Of a stretch of 64,000 nt of DNA, positions 37,562 through 51,548 are shown piece after piece (the stretch's first letter is position 1; the number at the start of each line of letters is the position of its first letter). Location: positions 6,944,001 through 7,008,000 of the forward strand of contig OZ059898.1 in the NCBI GenBank assembly GCA_964057225.1. Reading direction: 5' to 3'. Under the pieces are notes generated by a model. The model had not been told where the DNA came from. It did no database searches and worked only from the letters and a program-made list of their open reading frames with translations. The DNA comes from Auanema rhodensis (taxonomy: Eukaryota; Nematoda; Chromadorea; Rhabditida; Rhabditidae). A program made the position numbers and the translations under genes.

Positions 37562-40500
37562 ATGACGAGGTTATTTATCTTACTGGTATTTGGTAGTTTT
37601 CTTGCAGTATATGCTGACATTCATAGCTGCGGAGGCTTTGTGAAGTCCTCTTTACCAATAGATTATTCGAAAATTCAGGTTAAAAAAACTAGAGTTTCTT
37701 CAAGTTTTTTTGTTGTATTTAGGTTAAACTATTGACACCTGAAGGACATATGAAACATGAAGAAGATCTGAATGCTCAAAATGGTTATTATATGATACCC
37801 ATTTATAAGAAGGGAAAATATTCATTGAAGGTTTCTGCTCCCGAAGGATGGTTTTTTGGTACGTTATCATCTTATTGCTTGTTTCACCTCACGAATAAAT
37901 TCAGAGCCTGAAAAAATAGATATTGACCTTGATGGATCAACTGACCCATGCTCTAAGAACGAAGATATTAATTTTTCTTTAACTGGTATGAAGTACGTTG
38001 TATTACGAACTATAAATTTATCTTGTAGCCTTTTCTATTAATGGTGTGGTTGAAGCTGGAGCTGGGTCTGGTCCATCTGGATTACAGCTTAGTTTAAATC
38101 AGAATGGCAAGACTATAGATACTACTATTACTGACTCTAATGGAAAATATAAATTCAAAGCTCCTCCAGGTTTGATATCAAAATACAGATGATCTCTCAT
38201 AATGTTAATAATTCTTTAGGCTCTTACGAAGTGGCTGCTGCTGCTTCGAGCTCCGCTTGTATTTCCCATGGTTCTTCAAAAGTTCAGGTTATTATTGTTT
38301 TATTACTAGTTCTGTTACCAATGATAATTATTCAGATATCTAATGGTCCTGTTAACGTTTTACCCAATTTGAAGATCAGTGGATATCATTTACACATTTC
38401 TACTCAAAACGCTGGTAAAGCCTTACCCGGAGTTAAAATTTCTGCGCTTTCCAATGACAATAAGGTAAACGTTCTTAGTATAAAGCATTTTCATGCAATT
38501 TATATTCAGCTTTCGGGATGCAAGCAAAACACCGCTAACAAAAGTTACAAGTACATTTGTGATCTTGGCATTACCTCATCGTCAGGAATCTTAGAAGTTC
38601 CATGTGCCCCTATTGGCTCATATGAAGTTGTTCCAAGTTTTAATACAGATATTACCACCTTTTCTTTCTCTCCTGCCTCTGGGGGAGTTGAAATAGCTAA
38701 TGCTGAGCAAAAAGTGCATACATGGCTTTGAAATTTTTGTAATTGTATTTTTTGCAGCTGAGTTTTAATGTTCTTGGCTTTTCTGGCAAAGGGCGTGTGT
38801 CTTCAATTGCTAAACAATTTGAAGGAGCCGAGGTACTAGTCAACGGAGCTGTCGCTGCGCAAGCTGACAAAGCTGGAAACTATATTTTGAGCGACTTAAA
38901 GGTTACAATAGACTTACAAATTTATAATAAATTGCGATATTATAGGAAGGAAACATAGAAATTACTGCACGTGCTCCCAAAACTAAGTTTTCTGTTGTAA
39001 AAACGACTTTACGCCTTCCTGATGTCAAAATTCCCGAAATAGCTGTTGAAAAGTAACGTTTGTTGTAGGGCTGGCTCATTACCATACTTTAATAGGTTTG
39101 AAATTTGTGGAAGCGTTGAAAAACTTGACAACGCCGAAAATTTGGTTTTGACTAACAAGAAGACTGGAGAATCTTTGGTTATTCGTCCTTCTCATGATGG
39201 AACATTCTGCATGTTCGTATCTCCAGCTGTTTACACAATTTCTGTATGTTTCCTGGCTAATTTTTATAACTAAGCGTTACTTCATTTAGCCTGCTGATAG
39301 TTCTTCTTCTCTAACCCCACGTGCTCTAGACATTGATTTAACTACCGGTCCCATTTCTGAGCTTCGTTTCACTCATTACAAAACTGATGCTGATGTTAGA
39401 GCCACTTGCATAGGTACTATTAACATATCATATTTTATATGGAATCATTTATTTTAGGTTCATGTGGTTCCATTTCTATGATCTTATTAGCAGGTGAAAC
39501 TGTTATTCAAACCGCAAATGGAGATGATATTACATTTAGAGACGTTGGTCCTGGAGATTATACAGGTTTTTTGTATTCTATATAATTTTCGGGCAACATA
39601 TATTTCAGTGAGACTAACCGATGACGGATTGGGATGCTGGTCTAAAAAAGAGTTACCTCTTCGTGTTGAAAGAGCTCGTCCACAACCAATCCACTTTGTT
39701 CAGGAAGGATTTGTTACTTCTATTGTACTTTCTCACCCAGCCAAATTGGTTTGTTTTCGAAAACTGTTTTCTTACATATTTAAATATTTTCCAGAGCTGG
39801 TCTCACTCTGAAAATAAAAAAATCAAGGGAGAACTCGTTGCAAATGCAGGAGTCACAAAAGTTTGTGTTCCTCTCCAAGGAAAATATGTTATTCAATTAG
39901 ACTCTTGCATGGAATTCGTACCTAACAATCTTGAAGTTTCAGGTTTGTGAAATGAGCAGGAAAGATATATTTTACACATTTTAGTTCCATCATCTATTGT
40001 CGCTGAAATGACGGCTGTTAGTGCCAAAATTTCTGGTATGGTTGTAAGTGAAGATAATCGTGCTTTCAATGTTAAAGTCAAGTAGGTAATAATCGGAAAA
40101 CACTTAGCAAATAAGTCTTTGTAGATCGGCTCATGGAGAACGTGTTGTTGTCACCTCAAATGGAGTATTTTCATTTAACGAACCACTGACCACCACAGAT
40201 GACATTATTCTTGTGCCTACTTCTGATACTCATCTTTTTGATCCTGCCAGTTTTGTACTCAAATTCAAGTAGTTTTCAATGTGTAATAGAAACATTCAAT
40301 TATGCTTTTAGTGGGAAATGCTCAGAAAAAAGTGTTGATTTCATTGCTGCTAAAGGAATTTTCGTAGAAGGAGTCATTACTCCAAAAGTGGAAGGAGCCC
40401 AGGTATTTTTTTTTAACCGGCTAGAACTTTTTGTTTTTTTTCCAGATTACTGCAGTCCACAAACTGGATTCTAATGTTGTTTTCAACACCGTTTCTGATA

Positions 40501-41963
40501 AAGCTGGAAAGTTCAAGTATTTTTTAATTTTTTTTATAAAAAGATAAATATTTTATTTAAGAGTTGGACCAGTTAGAAGGGTCGAAGACTTGTCAGTTTC
40601 AGCTGCTTTAGATGGATATTCCTTCAGTCTTATTGAAGGAAAAATTGGTGCTTTGAAAAGTGTTAAACTGAGCCAAATTTCTGTTAGTATTGTAAGTTGA
40701 TTGTAATATTTTTAAATTTAATTCAATGTAATCATATAGATGGATTCTGCCTCATCTGAAGGTTTGGATGGTGTCCTTCTGTCTGTAGTGGGAGGAAAGG
40801 AATATAGAAGTAATAATATGGTCAAACCTTCTGGAAAAATCAATTTTGTTGGATTGGTTAGTTTAATGTCGTCAATTCTTATCAGATCGCTTCTTAAGGC
40901 ACCAGGAGACTATTTCTTGCGTCCTATTCTTCAAGAATACAAGTTTGAACCATCTACTACTACTGTCACTGTGAAAGAAGGAGAACATCAACAAGTTGTT
41001 CTTAAAGGAAAACGTGTGGCATACAGGTTTAAAGATATCAAATATGGCAATATTTTAATTTTTTTTTAGTGTGTGGGGTAAAGTTCGAGAAATGTCCGGA
41101 CAATCTCTTTCGGATGTTGTTTTGGAAGCCTTATCTGAGAAGTGTGATCAACATCAATCTGAAGCCACTACTGGAACAGATGGAGTTTTCAGAATCCGTG
41201 GCTTGAAACCGGGATGCGATTATCATGTTAGCATCAAGGGTACAACTCTAACTTATTACGAAATTTCTAAAATATGATTTTTAGCTGGAACTAACGGACC
41301 TCATTGTTTCCCATCTCAGTTTGATGTTCAAATGAGTTCAGCAGATGTGAAAGGTTTAGAAATGGTTGCTTCTCCTAGAAACGAAAATGTGGAATTAGCG
41401 GTTGAGGTATTTCCAAAGCATACTAGACGAATACTATTAACAATTTAAATAGGTTGATTTCGATAACAGCTTGTCTCTTACTTCGTATAAAGTCGAAGTA
41501 TCAAGAAAAGGTGAAGTCGTGGCTCATAGTGTTGAAACAGCACCAACCTCTGTCTACTATCTCACCGGTCTTCCACGCGACGGATCAGAGTATGCTGTTC
41601 GAATTGAACCCGACAAACCTGCTCAGGCTTTCCATGCCAAAACAGGTATAAATTTTATATTTGAGCGTGTTCAAATAGTCCGTTTCAGTTTTCTTCACCG
41701 CTGATGCACCGGTTAGAGTTGTTCGTGTACCAGTAAGCTCTTCCCGCAGAGCTAGTGAAGTAGAGATCGGTATGACATCTGTTTTAGCTTTGCCATTTTT
41801 CGCTTTAGTCATGTTGGTTGTATTCAATCAGGTATGTTCATTTATTGATATATTTATTATATTTCTTCACTTTCAGAATAAGGCCTTAGAACTATCTAAG
41901 ACGGTTTACGTTAAGTTAACTCAATCGAACAGCCCTACTCGCGATCGCCGGAGAAGAAAATAA
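37562..41963 (+). CDS. nra-4: NOMO (nodal modulator) ER membrane protein
   Basis: ER protein that works with nicalin and TMEM147 in the multipass translocon; in C. elegans NRA-4 with NRA-2 affects nicotinic receptor subunit composition. The signal peptide is MTRLFILLVFGSFLAVYA; the mature N-terminus CGGFVKSSLPIDYSKIQVKL strongly matches NOMO. The lumenal part consists of successive beta-sandwich repeats of carboxypeptidase-regulatory/FN3-like type, recognisable by GxYxFKxxPPGSYEV-like turns (YKFKAPPGSYEV, GNYILSDLK, GVFRIRGLKPGCDY). Near the C-terminus is one hydrophobic helix (SVLALPFFALVMLVVFN) and a basic tail (SPTRDRRRRK). Many short introns, in phase. It begins 235 nt after the MMADHC stop on the same strand, close enough for an operon but not shown. 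Confidence 0.9.
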
Positions 41964-42541
41964 ATCCGAAACTCAAATTGTTAGAATTTTTTATTGATTT
42001 TGTCGTTGATTTTTCCGTACGGATCATATTATTAATGGCTTTGTTTCATTCCTACTTTATACTGTTATTTTATTTTTTAACTAATTTATTAAATAAATTT
42101 TTAAGACAACATATTTCAATTGTTGTCGCTGTTTTAACAAATGCTTTCATATAATCTATTCGTTTTTTTCGCTTGAAAAAAGCATGAAATGCATTTTGCT
42201 TTTATCAGTAGATCTAAAAATATTACGAGATCAGTGATAAAATACAGGAAATTAATGATAGACCCTCATAAATGCGATATTGGTATGACATCATTGATGT
42301 ATTAATATATTAAAATTGATTAAATTTGGTGGGTGTTCGAACACAATTGATGATTCCATGCTATTATCTACGTGGGAAGGACAAGCTGATTCACTTGTTC
42401 AAACGGAATAAAACGTCATTCATTTTCTGAATATCATAAAATCGTTTGTTGACTTAGGAATAAGGCACGTTTTATCATCCAACATTCGGGTAATGTAATT
42501 TATTTTGATTTTTATATTCAAGCTAAAATTCAGTGTTTACT
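41964..42541 (+). promoter_or_regulatory. Spacer upstream of the arrestin-domain gene with several TTATC/GATA strings
   Basis: Contains the NOMO 3' UTR (AATAAA at 42092-42097). It then has at least four GATA-type strings between about 42,200 and 42,480 (TTTTATCAGT, GTGATAAAA, ATTATCTAC, TTTTATCATC). GATA sites are common in nematode gut promoters, but short AT-rich motifs arise easily by chance here. Confidence 0.35.
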
Positions 42542-44322
42542 ATGATTGCTATTGAATTCAATAATCCGAATGCTGTTTACTTTCCTGGACAGCAGGTTGC
42601 TGGAACAGTCAAACTTGACTTGAAAAAAAATGTTAAGGTATGTAACATTCTTGATTTTTCTGTATTTACTACAACTGACTTAAGGCTCACTCTGTGTGCA
42701 TCTTTGCTTTGGGGCGAGCTCATACTCATTGGACTGAAACTCAAACATCAACCTGTACAGTGAACGGGTAAAATAATTTTATTGAAAAATAATATAACAC
42801 CTTTTTTTTGTGTTCTAGAAAAACTACTACGGTTACTCGTCATATTACCTATTCTGATACTGTTATATACCTGCAAGCAGAATGTGTACCTTGGTCTAGT
42901 ACTGCTAGTTGTAACAAACTGGAAAAAGGAGTTCATGTTTTCCCATTTTTCTTTATTCTGCCATTCGAATGCGCACCAAGCTTTGAAGGTACTCTTTCTT
43001 TTATAACAAAGAAAAAAGTTTATATTTGTAGGCTGTTATGGATATATTAGATATGAAATAAAAGTCGAAATTGACCGATGCTGGAATTTCAATAAGGCCA
43101 ATCGTCATTTTTTTTCTGGCATGTTTCTGACAAATAAAATTATCATATGTTTTTACATTTTTTAGTAGCTCCTATGCTTGACTTGAACTCAATTCCTTCT
43201 GCTATACTTCCTGTTCAAGATAGTGTAATTGAGAAAACGGGTATGGTGCTATTCCGACATGGCAAAATAGGAATGCAGGTAAGAAGCTTCGAATATTTCT
43301 TTTTTCATCGATTAATTAAAGATTCGTGTTCCAAAAGGAGGGTTTGTTCCTGGTGAATATATTCAAGTTGAGGCGATGATAGATAATGCGAGTAGTCGCC
43401 CAATAGTTCAGGTCAGACATTTGTAATTAAATCCTATATCAGTTAATTACACACATTTACAGAGTGCTTTAAAGCTTGAACAGAAGGCAACATTTTATGC
43501 ATCATCAATGCGTGATTGCGTAGGCTATCAAATAGGAATGCCGATTGATCGTTACAGAAATTATCATAAACGGATTGAAAAGAGATGTGTTATGGAAGCC
43601 AAAAACGTAATTTTTTCGTAAATTAAGAGCTAATTACCAAACTTTTGTTTTAGAGTCATACAATACCTCCAAAATCGAAGCAGTTAGTCATTTTATCACT
43701 ACAAGTTCCACCTACTATTTCAACTCTAACTACCTGTCCGAATATTGATGTACAGTACGTCTTAAAGGTAGTTCAACTATATGATAATCTATTATATCTT
43801 TTTTCTTCAGGTTTGTTTCAGCACCAGTGGATCGGTTAATAATCACATGTCAACTAAAAATGCTATCACTATTGGAACAATACCGCTAACGCAAAATTTA
43901 ATCGTACCTGTTATGCCTTCTGCTCCTTCCCCTGATAATTTACCCTACCCCATTACTTCAAATTACAATCCTACTGTTCCGGGAATATATCCTAGTGCGC
44001 CCCCATCGTATGTTGAGACCGCTGAACCATCGAATGGACCTAATAATTCAGTACCATGCAAGTTTTTCTATATGTTTGCTTTTTAAATTAGCTCATTATA
44101 GATTCTACATTGCCTCCTACTTATGAAGAATCAGTTTTTGGATCTTCCGGAACAACAAAAGATACAGAGGGATCAATAGTACTTGTTTTATTATTATTTA
44201 AGTTATAATCTATTTTTATTTAGGCTTTCACTCCAAGATATCCGTTTTTCCCAAATTTAGGTAATCCTGATCCCAATGCCGCGGCAACTATGCAACATAC
44301 TACATTAGGAAATATTTCATAA
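42542..44322 (+). CDS. Arrestin-domain protein with PPxY motifs (ARRDC-like)
   Basis: Alpha-arrestin, an adapter that typically links membrane cargo to Nedd4-type ubiquitin ligases. It starts MIAIEFNNPNAVYFPGQQVA, then GTVKLDLKKNVKA, the usual N-terminal arrestin strand pattern. The middle has FPFFFILPFECAPSFEG and GYIRYEIKVEIDRCWNFNK. The C-terminal arrestin domain starts IRVPKGGFVPGEYIQVEAM and includes LVILSLQVPPTISTL and IDVQYVLKVCF. The Pro-rich tail has two WW-binding motifs, PPSY and PPTY. Ends TTLGNIS. One intron (44058-44101) appears to use a GC donor, because only that join keeps PPTY in frame. I did not assign one of the many C. elegans arrd genes. Confidence 0.88.
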
Positions 44323-44944
44323 GTCTTTTTATTTGTCTCTTCTTTATTTCGTAATATTTCATATGAATGTAATTATGCTTCAAGGCTTTAATATTTAAAA
44401 AAATTTTTTTGAAATAATAATACTAAATTGTAAATATTTGTTAAGACGTTGTACACAATTCACTTAAGCATACGTATAATATTCACCTCAATATTAATAA
44501 ATAATCTCAAATACCTTTGATTTCATTTTCATAATTTATAATGTAACCCTGCCGTTCTTAATAAATATTAATTTAGATTTTATAAATATACCTATTTCCA
44601 CAATTGTTCAGATTTTGTTTCATAAGAATGCTTACGTATATATTTGTATTCTTGATACGAGCATGAATTCTCCGATAGGAATTCAAACAGACTAGTAAAA
44701 ACGTCAGATTACGGTTTTAACGCTTGGGCATGCATCAAGTTTTATTTATCGGAAGTGGCAATTTGATCAACACTTTTCATCGATAATAAAATATTAATAC
44801 CTCGTGACAAAGAACAAACAGAACAGACATGAAACTTTCGAATAATAACAAGATATACCAGCAAAAGAAACGTTATCACAAGAAAAAGGAACTCGAATTA
44901 GATCAAATCAATCTAAACCGAGAACAGAAAAAAAACAAAAAACG
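44323..44944. other. Convergent 3' spacer arrestin-domain gene / npp-10
   Basis: AT-rich, with AATAAA-like strings near 44,495-44,505 and 44,560 for the plus-strand gene. The segment 44,640-44,940 is less AT-rich, probably npp-10 3' UTR. No gene seen. Confidence 0.45.
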
Positions 44945-47900
44945 TTAAACAATTTGTCTCGTTACTTTGTCAATGTGAGCTGGACTTAATGGAAGATCGA
45001 ATGATAAGTTCCCCAATAGTTTTTGAGCTTCAAAAATCTCCAAGGATATGTTCTGGGCGGCAAATCTGAAAGTGAACAATAATTATTGGTATAGTCTTAG
45101 TGAGACTACCGTTGTATCGGGCTATGAAAAACTGGAGCCTTGAGACGCGACTCAATAGAATTGACCAAAGACAACACTACTTGATCCTGAAGAACACAAG
45201 ATATTTTTTATTACTCTAATTTTGAAACCTCGTCCTCGTAGCCATTAAGGGATTTGAACTCGGCATAATCAACATATAACTGCCCATTTTGCCCCCAAGA
45301 CTGAAATTTGAACAATTATTTTTTATTCATGAATTTTAGAACAAACCTGTATATAATCCGTATGAGGAGTGAATTTTTTCACAAATTCGCATAACCTAGC
45401 GATATCACCTAGTGCAACAGCATGTGGTGCTACTTCTTCGACGAAAAGCTTGTGTGCCGTTTGATAATCCCCTGCCTCAAGAGCAAACTCACAAGCCTTT
45501 TCAATATTTTGCGAGGCCTATAAGAACAAAAATCAATGAGTTGCAAAATTATCGAAACCATCTTACATAAGCAGCAATAAACTTCGCTTCAAATATCCAC
45601 TGCTTGGGTATATATAGTCCTTTGCTCATTTTGTCATAATGATTTGAAGATGCATGAGGTGCGACACGTTCCAGGCATTCTCTCATAGACGATGCACGAC
45701 TAATTAAGATATATAGATGCGTTGGTAAACTGTAGATTACATACCATTGATTATTGCTGATATGACTCAGAACAAATAAGGCAAGATTAGGCAATCCACT
45801 TGCAATCAATTGTTCGGAATAAGATACATGAAGCCGCTGTTCTGACTCAGGAGGCATCGTATTATATCCTGCCGATCGAAGAACAGACCATAAATGCCAG
45901 CTATAACATAATTGGTTTATGGAAGCAGATAAAGAGTTTTACCTAAGGTGGAAGTCTAAAGGACTATCACAGATCATATCAGCGGCATCTAGGACTGCTT
46001 CTATTCTATGAGTTTGATCGCAAGAAAGAGCGAAAATCTTTAAAATCTTTAAAATGTTTAGTATCACAAACAATAACTCACATGGTAGAACAAAATATCG
46101 TCAATTCTATTAGGTGACGAAACGACTTTCAAGCCTTTTAAGAGGGCTTCTTCTAAACTGAGACTGCCACGCAACCACCACACATGTAAGCCAATGGCTT
46201 GCTTCCATGTAATTCCATCCAGACAGTTAACATTTTCAATACGACCATTCACTTTTCTTTGAATCGACGATTTTCCAGCAAGAACCAGATATATTTTTAA
46301 CAATGGAACATCAACAAATCCGAGTGAGCCAGTGGATTCCCAGAAGTTAACCTAGATCAAATGGTTAAAATAATAATAAAATAAAAATAAAATATAAATA
46401 AAATAAAACAGATAAATGAAAACCTGTTCTTCAAAATAAATTTGGGTAGACGATGGATCTATTTGGAAAATAGATAGATAAGAGGCTAAATGATTTAGAT
46501 TCTCATTTATAGCACATTCAATAGCTTTCTCAATTTGGCCTTCGCATAATGCTATCCAAACAGTCGCTCCTGTATTTAAGCACTATATATCATTAGGGCA
46601 ATAACGGTAATACCTCTTCCAATATCATTTTGATTCCGTTTTTCCTTTGAAACCTCCTCACTAAGCCATATTGAAACGTCTTCAATTTTATCGAATTCGT
46701 CTTTCAACCCACGATTTTGTGGGAAGAGAGCTTTGCAAAGTTTCCAAACACGGGTATCATCCACGAATCCACCTTAACTATGGGTAAACATTCAAAATAG
46801 ATAGTATACTATACTTTGTTTGGAAGTTGCTAAAAAAGAGTCAATAAGTTCAGCATGGTCAGCGGTAGGCTTAATGCGTGGAGAGACTTCTTGCCCATCA
46901 AGCTCGTAATGACGCACCTGAAATTCTATTCTAAGTTTATGGAAACAAATAATATTACCTTAGCTGATATGGAGCGATTACGTTTAATAAGTTGCGATAA
47001 TCTCATATTATGTTCTAACATATCCGAAATATAATTTTGGCTTCCTTCAGTAGACCAGTTCAAAGACTTCACATAAACGCTATTGCATTGTGGTTGCAAG
47101 CTCACTACATATCGGCCACCTGATAAAAGAAAATATGTTCAATACTTAACATGATTTGATTTCTACCTGCCCCCCAGCCTACACGGCAAACGCTTGAATG
47201 GGTAGCAGCAAGATCAATAGTTGTACTAGCATCAGTTCGAGTAGAAGTTTTTGCCTAAAATGGATAAGTTAAATAAGGAGAAAAGAATTTATGTCTCACA
47301 AGAACACCTCCACCGAATTCTCTGGTTGGAGCAACAGTTTTAGGAATATTTTTCACTGGGTAACCAACAGAAGGGCTCAGAACTTCCATAAGCTTTTTTG
47401 TTTCTTCATATAAACCCTCAACATCTTCAATTTTATATTTTTTTTCAGGGGGAGCCTAAATCAAAGTAAAAAAACCGACTAACGGGTAGACAAGCAAACC
47501 TCCTCATCGTCGTCTTCTTCTTCATATACATCCATCGTTTCATTATCATCCAATGATGGAAGCGTAAATGTCTGGTTACCAACTCCACCCAGACCCAATA
47601 CTTTCTAAATTTAACATTTATTATTCAATCCAACATTGAACAAAACCTTAGATTTTTTGGGTATTCTTGTAAAATATTGGTTTTCTTCATCTTCAAGCTC
47701 CATGACAGACTGAAGAAAAAAATTGTATTTGTTTATAAATAGTTCGTTTTAGCACAAAACACAGGACAAGTTTATTCATGGCAAGCATTATGAATAGTAA
47801 GAACATCCGAAAATTGATAAAACAATAGAGCACGAAATTAATCTCACTCATCTAAGGCGCACCTCGTTCGAATCCTTAGCCTGGTCAAGTTGAAGGCCTG

Positions 47901-50900
47901 TCCTCTGAACTTTGGCTTGAAGATTGCGTTCAGTTAAAACGGGATCTCTACCAGAGGGTGCATCAGCGACAACATCTCCTCCTTCGTTATCCTGAATAAA
48001 CTTAATATTAAAAACTTTTAAATATAAAACTTACAGGCAAACCATATTTACTGAAATGTTCCACTTTAAATACCCAGCTCCCACTAGCAGGACGATAATC
48101 TTTGAAAATAGCTCCCATCTTGGCAGTTACACGCTCAAGACGGTCTCTCCATCCAATGTCAGCAAGAATAAGAGGATCCTAAGCATAACAACGTAGTGAT
48201 AAACATATCATTCTTACTATACCCTTATTTCCTCTTTGGTTTCTCTATCAACATGCCAAACTCTTTCTAATGTTACTTCTGCTTCTTTATTAAGTTCTTC
48301 GCCAAGCAATGGTTTCTTGGAATCATCTGGATAGACAGTAACTTCTTTATGTCGGAAAACAACAATCTGAATACAAAACGTAGTTCTCAATAAATATAAA
48401 CAAACAAACCTCATCAAGAGCAATATTGGACAGCTCCACGCGTCCTGGCCAGAACACACTACCATATGAAGCTCTTCCAATAGTCAATCCATTTGATATT
48501 ATGACCTTACCATTAACAACCTTCAAAATATATGTTAAGAATAGCATCACCCGTCTATCAAACCATATTAGACATTTCTTTAATGGTGGGTTCACAGTAA
48601 TAATCTGGACAATTAAGAGACACGCCGGCAGCAGAAACATTTTTTGAAGGAGACACAATGTGGTTCGGAGCAACTGCAGGTTGAGTATTAGAATCACTCT
48701 GACACCCTTGAGAAGCAGCCTAAAAAGATAAATTATATGAACATGGAGATACTACTCGCACCAAAGAAGTTTCATCTAATGATGACTGGTCAAGTACAAG
48801 ACGTGGTGGTTCATGGCGAAGAGCTTCTTCACGCTGGAGCGCAGCATCTCTTGGATTAGATGAAGGACTAAGCGAATTAAATAACAAGTGCAGTGATTTG
48901 TGACAATACCTAGCAATTTCAACAGGCCCTTCTTCATAAGTTGGAAGTTCATCAGGATCAGTAGTCCTATTTTTAGGAGATCCAGCTAAAGCACTTTTTC
49001 GGATGGAGTTCAGATCCAAATATTTAATGTTCGATTTCTTACGACTACCAGGAATATTGTTATCATTGGAAGATAGAGCCTTCTCCACAGCAACGTCAAC
49101 ATCAGAGACTCTGAAGAAGAAAGATAATGACATCATAATAGAGACTACATACTTGCTCCTTGAAATATTTAGACTAGATTCATTAAGAGAGACGTTTCCA
49201 TTGCCCTTGTCTCTGAGACCGTTTCCTAGAGTTGGTGGTTTACGGGTTGATTTATAATTCAGATCTTGACCACTTGGAACGTTTGATCGCCGGAGCTGAA
49301 ATTAAAATACCATAAAAATTAAATTAATGCAATATACCTTTGATCCCGCAACAGGAGCTTGCCCAGATAAAAATGAAGTCTTTAAACTTGAAGTATTGGC
49401 AGTTGAATTCAGAGAAGTATTCGCAGCACTGGTATTTAAAGGTGATCCAACTCCGTTTGTTTTAGTTGCCAAAAATCTCATTTGACGATTTACGCTTAAC
49501 CAGGTATATTTTGTTTTTTTACTAGTTTCTATACAAACTTTATAGGATTAGGCTTATCATCAGTATCCTCTCTAGTCATCTTTAACAATGGTGAATTGCC
49601 ATAAGGACTGGCAGCAAGTTGGGCATTAATCATTGCCATTTTCACTTGGGTTTCATTAACGTCTGATCCCAAAACAATTACTGGAGCAGACACAGATACA
49701 GTGGCAGGATTTTGCACAACAGCCGCTTAATACGATATTATTCACAATTTTAATTAATATAACTACCTGTATTTTGAGTATTAGTGGCACCGAACAACCC
49801 TCCAGTAGCTTGAGCAGGTTGTGTGGCACCGAAAAGACCTCCTGTTTGAGCCGGCTGGGCAGCGTTTCCGAATAGAGAACCAGCTTAAAAGAAAACCAGA
49901 AAAGTTCTAACTTCAAAAATCGAACTCACAAGTGTTTGTTGTTGTTGTAGCACCGAATAGCCCCCCTGGCTTTGCAGCAGTATTAGTGGCACCGAAAAGA
50001 CCACCTCCCGTATTTGTTGAAGCACCTGAATAAAATTCGTAATTTTTTACTGATACAGAATGTGACACCGAAAGCATTATTAGCAGGTTGGTTGCCACCG
50101 AAACTGAAGCCAGTATTGGTAGTAGTCGCGGGCTTGGCTCCAAACAGCGAAGTTGATGCAGTATTACTATTAGCTGTGTTTGTTGAACCAAATAATCCTC
50201 CTCCTGTATTACTAGTCTGTCCGAATGTACCGGTCTGAAGAAAACAAGCAAATATCATACATAATAAAAAAAATTACATTGGAGCTGCCAAATAAGCCTC
50301 CACCAGTATTTGTTTGACTTGTATTTTGCCCGAATGAAGTATTTCCAAAAGAAGATTGTTGTTGATTATTATTAGCTCCAAATGTCTTCAATTAAAGATA
50401 TGAAATATCTCTACGAACAGAAAACCAAACGTTTGTTGTAGTAGCGCCAAAACCAGAAGTGTTGAAACTTGTACTTTGTTGTGTTGAACCAAATAACCCA
50501 GTAGAAGCTGGCTTTGCACCAAAAAGTGAAGAACCCTAAATATGAAAAAATAAATTTGGAATTAAAAAATTAGTTACCGTATTGTTATTGTTATTATTTG
50601 TAGCACCACTGAACAAAGAGCCACTCTGAGCGTTGGTAGATCCGAAAGTATTTGTGTTGGCTGAATAAGAAAATATTTTACTTTCAAAAAATATATTTTA
50701 CTGGACGATCCAAACAATGATGGTTTCTGCTGAGTATTACTACTACCACCAAATAAAGATGAACCTGTGTTAGATGTATTATTGCTAAACAAACCACCAG
50801 ACGTTGAAGGAGTTTTGCGATTAGCAATATAATCATCAACTCTTAGCTCCTACATAACAAATTAATAAAAACATAACGATACTATGTAAAGACCTCTAAA

Positions 50901-51548
50901 CTTTTTCCTTCATACTCTTTCATAGCAGTAATACAGTAATGCTTAGTTTGAATATTCTGAACATTTCCTCCTTTGTTCATAGTGTCCATTGCTACTGGAG
51001 GATTGAACTTAATTGTGGTACCATTAGGCGCGTTTGTGTTTGAAGCTGAAAATAGGAAGGATTAGATAAGCATACTATAATACAAACCTCCAAAGAGACC
51101 ACCAGTGGTATTAGATGAAGCTGAACCGAATAGGCCAGTGGAAGATGTGTTAGTACCACCGAATGTATTAGAAGGGGCGGAGGAGCCTCCAAACATAGAT
51201 GTTTTATTCTGTCCAAAAAGTGATGATCCGGTGTTAGCATTCTGTTGTGTGCCACCTTAAAATGTCATAAGCTTACGTTATTTTATTTCTCCTTACTACC
51301 AAATATGCTTCCTGTGTTCGACTGTGTCGAGGGTGAACCAAATAAATTAGTTGTGGACTTTTGTCCGAATAAAGATGTTCCTGTATTAGAAGATTGTCCG
51401 AATAAAGAGCCCGCAGGTTTTGCCTGATTTCCAAATAAAGAAGACCCTAGCATATAAATATTTATTTACAAGTTGTACACCCGTCATAATTACCTGGGGA
51501 TCCAAATGAAGAGCTACTACCGAAAGCTGGTTTGTTATTACCAAACAT
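44945..51548 (-). CDS. npp-10: Nup98-Nup96 nucleoporin precursor
   Basis: Single precursor cut by itself into two nuclear pore proteins. The Nup98 half starts [19 protein letters not shown] and is rich in GLFG/FG repeats ([14 protein letters not shown]), interrupted by the Gle2-binding (GLEBS) segment around 50.87-51.03 kb ([36 protein letters not shown]). The autoproteolytic domain has [20 protein letters not shown] and ends at VEHFSKYG, where cleavage falls between F and S (codons at 48053-48055 and 48050-48052). The Nup96 half begins after this with an acidic linker ([11 protein letters not shown]) and a helical scaffold ([36 protein letters not shown]). It ends [16 protein letters not shown]. 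Nup96 belongs to the Y-complex. About 20 short introns; gene order of the two halves is as in animals and fungi. Confidence 0.94.
48050..48058 (-). other. Nup98 autocleavage site His-Phe-Ser
   Basis: The HFS triad is encoded just before a splice junction region in the precursor. Cleavage before Ser releases Nup98 and Nup96; the site is intact here. Confidence 0.85.
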
